From contig CAXULQ010000009.1 of the NCBI GenBank assembly GCA_964251965.1, positions 62,001-126,000 on the forward strand: a stretch of 64,000 nucleotides of DNA, read 5' to 3'. The notes under the pieces are model-generated. The model had not been told where the DNA came from. It saw only the letters and a program-made list of their open reading frames with translations, and did not search any database. Position 1 is the first letter of the stretch, and the number at the start of each line of letters is the position of its first letter. This DNA comes from Mucilaginibacter_A sp964251965. GTDB lineage: Bacteria > Bacteroidota > Bacteroidia > Sphingobacteriales > Sphingobacteriaceae. Made by a program: the position numbers and the translations under genes. Positions 56,637 to 64,000 of the stretch are shown piece after piece.

Positions 56637-59396
56637 ATGAAAAAAATATTTCTGCATTTATGGTTCACAGTGCTTTACTTCGGTGCGTTCTCCCAAGGAA
56701 CCATCACAAAATATCTGTCCGGAACAGATAAAGACCATACCGTGCAATGGGATTTTTATTGCACCGGCGGCAGGCAAAGCGGTAAATGGGCTAAAATTGC
56801 AGTGCCATCAAATTGGGAACAGCAAGGTTTTGGCACATATAATTATGGCCACGATAAAGTAAAAGCGAACGAACAAGGACTTTATAAGTATGAATTTTTT
56901 GCTGAAACATGGAAAAGTAAAAGAGTTTTCATCGTTTTTGAAGGTTCGATGACAGATACGAAAGTAATGATCAACGGTAAATTAGCTGGTCCCGTACATC
57001 AGGGTGGCTTTTACCGCTTTAAATATGATATAACAGATCTGCTTAAACCCAATGCCCAAAACCTGCTGGAAGTTACGGTAGATAAAACATCAGCAAACGC
57101 ATCTGTAAATAATGCTGAGCGTAGGAATAGCGATTTTTGGGTGTTTGGTGGTATTTTTCGTCCTGTTTACCTGGAAATTGTTCCCGAAACTTTTGTTGAC
57201 CGGATGGCTGTAAATGCAAAAGCCGACGGTTCTTTTCAACTGGATGTATATCCGCAAAATTTAAAAAATGGCGAAACGGTTGAAGCCCAAGTACAAAAAC
57301 TAAATGGTGAAAACGTAGGCAAACCATTTTTCGTTGCCGCTAATACCACAGCAGACCATTTAGAATTAAAAAATAACTTCAACAAGCCTTTGTTATGGAG
57401 TTCAGAGTTTCCTAATTTGTATCAGGTTGTTCTGTCTGTAAAAAATAAACAAGCTATTATCCATCAGGTTAAACAAAAGTTTGGCTTCCGTACAGTAGAG
57501 CTAAAACCCAACGATGGTTTCTATGTAAACGGTGCCAAAACGGTATTGAAAGGAACCTGCCGCCACAGCTTTTGGCCCGAAACCGGGCGTACGCTTAGCC
57601 ATTCTATACAATTGATGGACGTGAAGTTGATGAAGGAAATGAACAACAATGCAGTCCGCATGTCTCATTACCCTCCCGATCAGGACTTTTTAAATGTATG
57701 CGATTCATTAGGCCTATATGTACTGGACGAGCTGACCGGCTGGCAGGCCAAATATGACACCATTGTAGGCCGTAAGCTGGTTAAAGAATTGGTGGTACGT
57801 GATGTAAACCATCCATCGGTTATATTTTGGGACAATGGCAATGAGGGCGGCTGGAATAGGGCATTAGATAACGATTATGCCTTGTACGACCCGCAAAATC
57901 GTACCGTATTACACCCTTGGGAAAAGTTTAACGGTGCCGATAATAAACATTACCCCGATTATAATTATATCCTAAAAACAGTAGCTACAGGAACAGATGT
58001 TTTTTTCCCTACGGAGTTTATGCATGGCCTGTATGATGGCGGTGCAGGGGCAGGGCTTGAAGACTTTTGGAGTCAGATGATGAAATATCCGCACAATGCA
58101 GGCGGCTTTATCTGGGCGTTTTTGGATGAATCGGTTATCCGTACCGATAAAGACAACATATACGATGGTGACGGCAACCATGCACCGGATGGTATTTTAG
58201 GCCCGCACCGCGAAAAGGAAGCCAGCTTTTACACCATCAAAGAAATCTGGTCGCCGGTATATATAGATGCACAGCCGATGGACAACTCATTTAACGGTAA
58301 AATTGCAGTAGAGAACAGATATGCCTTTACCAACCTAAACCAATGCATATTTAAATGGCAACTGGTTAAGTTTCCATTGGCACAAGAAAAAACCACAGCA
58401 GCAAATGTAAAAGCTACAGGTTCGCCTGAAGTGTTAAATTTAAAACCGGGTGAAAAAGGTATGTTAAACCTGGCTTTACCTGGGTCGTGGCAAAAAAATG
58501 ATGCCTTATACCTTACTGCATACGGGCCTGATAAAAAAGAAATATTTACCTGGAGCTGGGCTATTCATACTCCGGCAGTTATCGCAAAAAGTAAGGTTTT
58601 AGCTTCAGCTAAACCAGCGGTAAAAGCAGAAGAAACAGATCACTTGCTTCGTATAAAATGTGATGGCATCACCTATGAGTTTGATAAAACTACCGGCTAT
58701 ATTCAAAAAGTAGTTAAACCTGCAGCTACCATCTCTTTGTCTGGCGGGCCGCTTTTGGCAGGGGTAAACACCGAGCTAAAACAATTTACGCATAAATCTA
58801 TTGCAGGACAGTACATTGTAGAAGCCGATTACCGGGGAGCAGGTTCGTTGCATGTAAAATGGACTTTTGCTCCGGGGAATCCTGCTAAGCTGGAATACCA
58901 ATATGCCCAGCAGGGAGACGCTGATTTTATGGGGATTACCTTTAATTATCCCGAAGAAAAAATTACCGGTATGAAATGGCTTGGCCAGGGCCCGTACCGT
59001 GTTTGGAAAAACAGGCTGAAAGGGCAGCAGTTTGGCGTTTGGCACAAAGCTTACAACAATACCATTACAGGCGAAACCTGGGGATTCCCTGAATTTAAAG
59101 GCTACCATTCCGAGGTTAACTGGGTAGTGGTCGAGAACAAGGAATCGCCGTTTACTGTTTATACAAGCAATAAAAACATGTACCTGCAAATGCTGCACCC
59201 GGCTAAGGAAAATGCTGCACTCGAAAACAACAATGTAGAGCCGGCTTTCCCCGAAGGAAGTATCGGTTTTTTAAATGCAATCGACCCTATAGGCACCAAG
59301 TTTCAGGCAGCAAAAGCGATGGGCCCGCAAAGCCAGATAAACCATGCTAACGGCGAAGAAATCAGCGGAACGCTTTGGTTTGATTTTATCCATTAA
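56637..59396 (+). CDS. Glycoside hydrolase family 2 enzyme
   Basis: 919 residues with a signal peptide (FLHLWFTVLYFGAFSQ). Sugar-binding jelly roll (SKRVFIVFEGSMTDTKVMINGKLAGPVHQGGFYRFKYDITDLL), Ig-like domain, TIM barrel (GFYVNGAKTVLKGTCRHSFWPETGR...MNNNAVRMSHYPPDQDFLNVCDSLGLYVLDEL). Acid/base Glu in WDNGNEGGW (~402) and nucleophile Glu in FPTEFMHGL (~459). C-terminal beta domain. Retaining beta-galactosidase/glucuronidase/mannosidase group; exact specificity not clear. Periplasmic or surface. Confidence 0.9.
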   Translation: MKKIFLHLWFTVLYFGAFSQGTITKYLSGTDKDHTVQWDFYCTGGRQSGKWAKIAVPSNWEQQGFGTYNYGHDKVKANEQGLYKYEFFAETWKSKRVFIVFEGSMTDTKVMINGKLAGPVHQGGFYRFKYDITDLLKPNAQNLLEVTVDKTSANASVNNAERRNSDFWVFGGIFRPVYLEIVPETFVDRMAVNAKADGSFQLDVYPQNLKNGETVEAQVQKLNGENVGKPFFVAANTTADHLELKNNFNKPLLWSSEFPNLYQVVLSVKNKQAIIHQVKQKFGFRTVELKPNDGFYVNGAKTVLKGTCRHSFWPETGRTLSHSIQLMDVKLMKEMNNNAVRMSHYPPDQDFLNVCDSLGLYVLDELTGWQAKYDTIVGRKLVKELVVRDVNHPSVIFWDNGNEGGWNRALDNDYALYDPQNRTVLHPWEKFNGADNKHYPDYNYILKTVATGTDVFFPTEFMHGLYDGGAGAGLEDFWSQMMKYPHNAGGFIWAFLDESVIRTDKDNIYDGDGNHAPDGILGPHREKEASFYTIKEIWSPVYIDAQPMDNSFNGKIAVENRYAFTNLNQCIFKWQLVKFPLAQEKTTAANVKATGSPEVLNLKPGEKGMLNLALPGSWQKNDALYLTAYGPDKKEIFTWSWAIHTPAVIAKSKVLASAKPAVKAEETDHLLRIKCDGITYEFDKTTGYIQKVVKPAATISLSGGPLLAGVNTELKQFTHKSIAGQYIVEADYRGAGSLHVKWTFAPGNPAKLEYQYAQQGDADFMGITFNYPEEKITGMKWLGQGPYRVWKNRLKGQQFGVWHKAYNNTITGETWGFPEFKGYHSEVNWVVVENKESPFTVYTSNKNMYLQMLHPAKENAALENNNVEPAFPEGSIGFLNAIDPIGTKFQAAKAMGPQSQINHANGEEISGTLWFDFIH

Positions 59397-59419
59397 CTGT
59401 AAATAAGGCACTTCTTTAA

Positions 59420-59579
59420 GAGCCTGTTTAAATTTATACAAGAAAAAATGATAGTGCTTCTTTTATCCCATAAAAATTGATGTTTGGATCAATTTAAATT
59501 AATCAGATACTAAATGTTTACTGTTTTTAGGTGATAAAAGAAGTATAGAAAATAAATTGAGCAAAATTTAAACAGGCTT
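59420..59579. mobile_element. MITE copy D (160 bp)
   Basis: Ends GAGCCTGTTTAAATTT (from 59420) and AAATTTAAACAGGCTT (to 59579): 15 of 16 complementary, with TAA duplications at 59417-59419 and 59580-59582. Inner facing motifs GTGCTTCTTTTA (59454-59465) and TAAAAGAAGTAT (59535-59546). A further motif copy lies just outside at 59604. Confidence 0.9.
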
Positions 59580-59603
59580 TAAAACGTATTCAATTTATTT
59601 CCG

Positions 59604-59615
59604 ATACTTCTTTTA
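59604..59615 (-). repeat. Dispersed motif 25 bp from MITE copy D
   Basis: ATACTTCTTTTA, i.e. TAAAAGAAGTAT on the minus strand, preceded there by TTTTACGTGA. The rest of the gap to 59900 has no gene; a 62-codon TTG-started frame at 59709 is not convincing. Confidence 0.65.
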
Positions 59616-59900
59616 TCACGTAAAAAACAGTAAACTTTTCCAGCGTTGATAGTTGATAGACTCATAATCTGATTTCAGTACAGCTGTTGTTTTGATGATG
59701 TTCATCAATTGGCGTTTAAAAAACTAACGGTTAAAGAAGTGAAAGCAAAAAAAACCAGTTATACCAATAACTCTAATGATAATTACCTTCCGGTAGAAAA
59801 GCCACCAACAGATATTAGATCACAAACAAACTGTATATCAAGGGTAACAGCAAAAGCTATTTTCAGCGCAAACTTTGAAAATATAAATCAACTATAAAAC

Positions 59901-61865
59901 ATGAATTTGACCAACAAATTTACAAAATGTTTCATCCTGTTTTTGGGATTGGCAACCCAGCTGCAGGCTCAAATTAAGCCAATTGATCTACTATCGCCTA
60001 ATGGTGAGATCAAAGTGTTTATTAACCTAAGCGATAAAATATATTATTCTATAACAAGCAATAACCAGGAGCTGTTAACAAAAAACCACTTGGCGATGGC
60101 CCTGAACGATGGCACACTTGGCGAAAACCCTAAATTAATATCGGCGAAGAAAACTAAAGGCGAGGAAACAATAAAGCCTTACATTTCATTAAAATTCTCT
60201 ACTGTTATAAGTAATTACAACGACTTGAAAATGACCTTTAAAGGAAATTATGCAGTAGAGTTTCGCGCTTTTGATGATGGCGTTGCCTACCGTTTTATTA
60301 CCAGTAAAAAAGGTAGTGTTGAGGTAATGAACGAAGATTTTTCAATCAACTTCCCGGAAAATTACCTGCTGCATTTGCAACAAAACAACGGTTTTAAAAG
60401 CGCCTACGAAGAGCTTTACCAACACGTGGAATCAAACAACTGGAAGCAAACGGATAAAATGGCCAACTTGCCGGTGCTAATTGATACCAAAAAACAGTAT
60501 AAAATACTGATCAGCGAGTCGGACTTGTCTGATTACCCAGGCATGTTCCTGAAAGGCACCGGAAATAATGGTGCTGAGGGTGCTTTCCCAAAAACGCCGC
60601 TGGAGTTTGGGCCGGATGGTGACCGCAGTCAGAAAATTTTAAAATCTGCAGACTATATCGCTAAAACAACCGGAACCCGAAATTTCCCCTGGCGCTATTT
60701 TGTGATCACCAAAGACGACAAGCAATTGTTACAAAATACCATGACCTTAAAGCTGGCAGCGAAAAGCGTAATTGCCGACCCTTCATGGATTAAACCCGGG
60801 CAAGCAAGCTGGGAATGGTGGAACGATGCTGCACCTTATGGGCCCGATGTAAATTTTGTATCTGGCTATAACTTGGATACTTATAAGTATTACATAGACT
60901 TTGCTTCAAAATTTGGCATTAAATATATTGTCATGGATGAGGGCTGGGCTAAAAGCACAACCGACCCATATACACCAAATCCAAAAGTTGATGTGAAGGA
61001 ACTGATTCGTTATGGTAAAACCAAAAATGTTGATATCATTCTTTGGTTAACCTGGTTAACGGTACACAATAATATGGATGTGTTTAAAACTTTTCATGAA
61101 TGGGGAGTAAAGGGCGTTAAAATAGACTTTATGGAGCGCACTGATCAATGGATGGTCAATTACTATGAAGATGTAGTAAAAGAGGCCGCCAAGTATCAAG
61201 TATTTGTTGATTTTCATGGTGCATTTAAGCCTGCAGGTTTAGAGTATAAATATCCGAACCTGATCTCGTATGAAGGTGTAAGGGGATTGGAGCAAATGGA
61301 CGGCTGCTATCCGGATAACAGCATCTATCTTCCGTTTATGCGAAATGCCGTTGGCCCTATGGATTTTACCCCTGGCGCGATGATCAACATGCAGCCTGAA
61401 GTTTACAACGCGGCACGGCCAAACGCGGCAGCTAAAGGAACCCGGGTTAACCAGCTTGCTTTATATGTCGTTTTTGAAAGTGGTGTACAAATGCTGGCCG
61501 ATAACCCTACCCTTTATTACCGCAACCCTGATTGTACGGAGTTTATTACCAGCGTACCAACTACTTGGGATGAAACCAAAGCACTGGTAGCCACAGTTGG
61601 CGAGGTAGCTGTAGTTGCCAAACGTAAAGGCGAAAAGTGGTTTATCGGCGGTATAACTAACAGCAAAGAAAAAACGCGGGAAATAGAACTAAACTTTGAC
61701 TTTTTAGAAAAAGGCAAAACCTATACCATGACTTACTTTGAGGATGGTATAAACGCTGGCAGGCAGGCAATGGATTACCGAAAAAAAACTATGCAGGTAA
61801 AAGCAGGCGATAAAATAACTATCCACATGGCACGTAACGGTGGGTTCGCAGCAGCTCTTGGATAG
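59901..61865 (+). CDS. Glycoside hydrolase family 97 (probably retaining alpha-galactosidase type)
   Basis: 654 residues with a signal peptide (FTKCFILFLGLATQLQAQ). N-terminal GH97 beta domain (LLSPNGEIKVFINL..LSDKIYYSITSN), catalytic TIM barrel (WIKPGQASWEWWND; YIVMDEGWAKS; WGVKGVKIDFMERTDQW), C-terminal beta domain. D at ~410 in KIDFM aligns with the nucleophile of retaining GH97 enzymes and E in LISYEGVRGLEQ is the likely acid/base, placing it with the retaining alpha-galactosidases rather than SusB (family knowledge; alignment by eye). Calcium-dependent in known members. Confidence 0.9.
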   Translation: MNLTNKFTKCFILFLGLATQLQAQIKPIDLLSPNGEIKVFINLSDKIYYSITSNNQELLTKNHLAMALNDGTLGENPKLISAKKTKGEETIKPYISLKFSTVISNYNDLKMTFKGNYAVEFRAFDDGVAYRFITSKKGSVEVMNEDFSINFPENYLLHLQQNNGFKSAYEELYQHVESNNWKQTDKMANLPVLIDTKKQYKILISESDLSDYPGMFLKGTGNNGAEGAFPKTPLEFGPDGDRSQKILKSADYIAKTTGTRNFPWRYFVITKDDKQLLQNTMTLKLAAKSVIADPSWIKPGQASWEWWNDAAPYGPDVNFVSGYNLDTYKYYIDFASKFGIKYIVMDEGWAKSTTDPYTPNPKVDVKELIRYGKTKNVDIILWLTWLTVHNNMDVFKTFHEWGVKGVKIDFMERTDQWMVNYYEDVVKEAAKYQVFVDFHGAFKPAGLEYKYPNLISYEGVRGLEQMDGCYPDNSIYLPFMRNAVGPMDFTPGAMINMQPEVYNAARPNAAAKGTRVNQLALYVVFESGVQMLADNPTLYYRNPDCTEFITSVPTTWDETKALVATVGEVAVVAKRKGEKWFIGGITNSKEKTREIELNFDFLEKGKTYTMTYFEDGINAGRQAMDYRKKTMQVKAGDKITIHMARNGGFAAALG

Positions 61866-61964
61866 ACATTTGATTTGTATATGCGCAAGTTCTTAATTAC
61901 GAGATACTAACTGTGGTCGTTCAAAACAGGAATAGAACCAAATAGCCACTTTTTAATTTAAAAT

Positions 61965-64000
61965 ATGAAAATGAAAAAACGATTTCCCCTTCTTTTTGCT
62001 GCAGGTCTTCTACCCCTTTCAATTTTTGCCCAGCAAATGAACAAGAGAGAGAAGTATGATGTCTCAAAAGATAAAGTATTATACACTGTCGGTTATGCTC
62101 ACCTCGACACACAATGGAACTGGGACTATCCTACCGTGATAAATGAATATATTAAAAATACAATGCAGGATAATTTTAAACTGCTTGACAAATATCCTGA
62201 CTATGTGTTCAACTTCACAGGTTCTCGTCGTTACAATTTTATGAAAGAATATTACCCGGAAGCGTATAAAAAATTAACTAATTATATTCAACAGGGCCGT
62301 TGGTTTATTTCCGGTTCTTCGGTGGATGAAGCAGAAGTGAACATCTCCTCTTCAGAGTCAGTCCTTAGGCAGGTTTTATACGGAAATCTTTTTTTTAAGA
62401 GAGAGTTTAACAAGCCAAGCCGCGATTATATGCTTCCTGATTGTTTTGGATTCGTGGCCACGCTGCCTTCAGTGCTAAGCCATGCCGGTTTAATTGGCTT
62501 CTCTACTCAAAAACTTACGTGGGGTTCCGCCAATGGTATTCCGTTTAATGTGGGTATCTGGGAAGGCCCGGATGGCAAAGGCCTAACTTCAGCCCTAAAT
62601 GGAACTGGATATGGCAGCCATATTGTTGAAAGACTTGACAAAGACAAGGAGTGGTCGGCCAGGATGGAAAGCAACGTAAAAAAATATAATGTCCCGGTTG
62701 ACTTCCGCTATTATGGCACTGGTGATGTTGGCGGAGCGCCACAGGAAAAAGATGTTCAAAACGCCATGGGTAGTATCAAGCAGACTGATAATAACTTCAA
62801 AGTTGTTTTAACATCCTCAGATCAGATTTTCAAAGATATTAATGCCACCCCTTCACTTCGTGCCAAACTGCCCACTTACTCTGGAGATCTGTTACTAACA
62901 GAGCATAGTTCAGGTTCAATGACTTCGGAGTCGTATATGAAGCGGGCAAATCGTAAAAATGAACTGCTGGCTAAATCGGCTGAAGAACTTGCGTCTGCTG
63001 CCAGTTGGCTTGGTGGCGCTTCTTACCCTACGAACAAACTCAACAAGTCGTGGGACCTTGTTTTGGGTAGCCAAATGCACGATATGCTTCCCGGAACGGC
63101 TTTTCCTAAAGCATATGTATATGCCTGGAATGATGAATTTATTGCTATGAATGGTTTTTCTGAAGTGATAAAAAATTCAGTAAGTGCTATCGCACACCAG
63201 TTAAATACGCAGGTTCAGGGTAGGGCAGTGGTGGTATTTAATCCGGTTGCCATAGATCGGCAAGATATTGTTACAACAGAACTAACGTATGCAAAACTAC
63301 CTGTTAATGTAAAAGTGGTTGATAAAAATGGTAATACTATTCCATCACAAATAACTGCTGCCAATGGCAATAAACTTACTCTAATCTTTTTAGCTAAACT
63401 TCCTTCTTCAGGATTAGGGGTATATGATGTTTTTGAAATAAAAGAAAAGGAAGCAACATCAGCAGCTTTACATGCCACGGACCAATCCCTGGAAAATGAC
63501 TTCTTTAAAGTTAAGGTAGATGCTAATGGCGATATTGCAAGTATCTACGATAAAACAGCCCTAAAAGAAGTGCTGTCGAAACCTGCTTCGCTCCAGTTTC
63601 TAAAAGAAAATCCTGCTAATTGGCCTGCGTGGAATATGGACTGGAAAGACCGAAAAAACCCGCCTATTGATTTCCTTAATAAAAATGTAACTGTTAAAAT
63701 TGTAGAACAAGGGCCTGTGCGTGTGGCGCTTGAAGTAACAAAGAAAGGATTGAACTCAGAAATAACACAAATTATCAGCTTATCTGCAGGAGAAGCCGGT
63801 AAAAGAATTGAAGTAAAAAATACGATTGACTGGCAGTCGAAGGGGGTTAGCCTGAAAGCTGCTTTCCCCACTACGGTCAGCAATGAATTTGCAACGTATG
63901 GAACCTCTACCGCAGCTATTCCGCGTACTACCAATAACGAAGTAAAATATGAAGTGCCAGGCCGTCAGTGGTTTGATATAACCGACCGCTCCAATAGTTA
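61965..64000 (+). CDS. Glycoside hydrolase family 38 alpha-mannosidase (C-terminus beyond window)
   Basis: At least 678 codons open to the window edge. Start ATG 61965 (MKMKKRFPLLFAAG) or 61971; signal peptide through FAQ. GH38 zinc site GYAHLDTQWNWDYP, catalytic nucleophile Asp in YMLPDCFGFVATLP, third zinc ligand/substrate loop GSQMHDMLPGTAF. C-terminal beta-sandwich begins about residue 410. Removes alpha-mannosyl units; with GH2 and GH97 forms a glycan-degrading set. One near-copy of the dispersed motif (63562, TAAAAGAAGTGC) is in the coding sequence. Confidence 0.92.
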   Translation, partial: MKMKKRFPLLFAAGLLPLSIFAQQMNKREKYDVSKDKVLYTVGYAHLDTQWNWDYPTVINEYIKNTMQDNFKLLDKYPDYVFNFTGSRRYNFMKEYYPEAYKKLTNYIQQGRWFISGSSVDEAEVNISSSESVLRQVLYGNLFFKREFNKPSRDYMLPDCFGFVATLPSVLSHAGLIGFSTQKLTWGSANGIPFNVGIWEGPDGKGLTSALNGTGYGSHIVERLDKDKEWSARMESNVKKYNVPVDFRYYGTGDVGGAPQEKDVQNAMGSIKQTDNNFKVVLTSSDQIFKDINATPSLRAKLPTYSGDLLLTEHSSGSMTSESYMKRANRKNELLAKSAEELASAASWLGGASYPTNKLNKSWDLVLGSQMHDMLPGTAFPKAYVYAWNDEFIAMNGFSEVIKNSVSAIAHQLNTQVQGRAVVVFNPVAIDRQDIVTTELTYAKLPVNVKVVDKNGNTIPSQITAANGNKLTLIFLAKLPSSGLGVYDVFEIKEKEATSAALHATDQSLENDFFKVKVDANGDIASIYDKTALKEVLSKPASLQFLKENPANWPAWNMDWKDRKNPPIDFLNKNVTVKIVEQGPVRVALEVTKKGLNSEITQIISLSAGEAGKRIEVKNTIDWQSKGVSLKAAFPTTVSNEFATYGTSTAAIPRTTNNEVKYEVPGRQWFDITDRSNS

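Noticed and set aside
1652..59615. Dispersed motif as Chi or KOPS-like polar signal
   Set aside because: By eye copies are about equally frequent in both orientations within the same stretch, unlike strand-polar recombination or segregation signals.
59709..59897. 62-codon frame before the GH97 gene
   Set aside because: Starts with TTG, low-complexity Lys/Asn/Ser composition, no ribosome leader; more likely 5' untranslated sequence.
1..64000. CRISPR arrays
   Set aside because: The many short repeats are not regularly spaced, and no direct-repeat/spacer pattern or cas gene was seen.

Overview
The window looks like chromosomal DNA of a Bacteroidetes bacterium close to Sphingobacteriaceae (Mucilaginibacter/Pedobacter type). 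Reasons: A-rich leaders before starts, TAnnTTTG -7 promoter boxes, DUF4142/DUF4199/DUF4202 proteins, a BatA protein, a hybrid two-component sensor with a Reg_prop propeller, and GH97/GH2/GH38 enzymes. This assignment is an inference from gene content; no 16S gene is present.

Layout. 1-2.3 kb: 5' part of a LuxC-like acyl-CoA reductase, a ferredoxin, an NlpC/P60 hydrolase and a DUF4142 lipoprotein. 2.4-11.5 kb (minus strand): a complete histidine operon hisG-D-C-B-H-A-[PIN toxin + 55-aa protein]-hisF-hisIE, headed by a His-rich leader peptide and followed by a WD40 gene. 11.6-25.5 kb: outer-membrane protein, large MscS channel, tRNA-Leu, hscB, rseP, dxr, GH3-family protein, glycosyltransferases, and a dihydroorotase-like protein that has lost its metal ligands. 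25.5-36.2 kb: BatA, a membrane glycosyltransferase, SDR, M28 peptidase, DinB, acetamidase, DUF4202, OsmC and LuxE-like genes. 36.3-39.5 kb: a scrambled stretch with a PH/SHOCT gene, a truncated second copy, a tyrS 3' scrap, a MITE and about 0.9 kb without genes. 39.5-64 kb: an accessory carbohydrate region. It holds a 1414-residue hybrid sensor kinase, a sugar MFS transporter with a mannitol-dehydrogenase-family oxidoreductase under a LacI regulator, a GMC sugar oxidase with its small subunit next to a DUF1080 (3-keto-glycoside hydrolase) gene, a Mo-cofactor oxidase with 2Fe-2S and dihaem cytochrome subunits, and GH2, GH97 and GH38 enzymes.

The most striking signal is not a gene. A short dispersed motif, TAAAAnnAGYAT (mostly nn = GA or AC), often with TTTTA five to seven bases upstream, occurs about 40 times exactly (by eye) on both strands, in genes and between them, at about one per 1.6 kb. 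It is common in the core-gene half and almost missing inside the accessory coding regions. This resembles the distribution of DNA uptake sequences. The same motif, as facing pairs, forms the inner arms of a roughly 150-160 bp MITE family (four clear copies and one decayed) with GAGCCTGTTTAAATTT ends and TAA target duplications.
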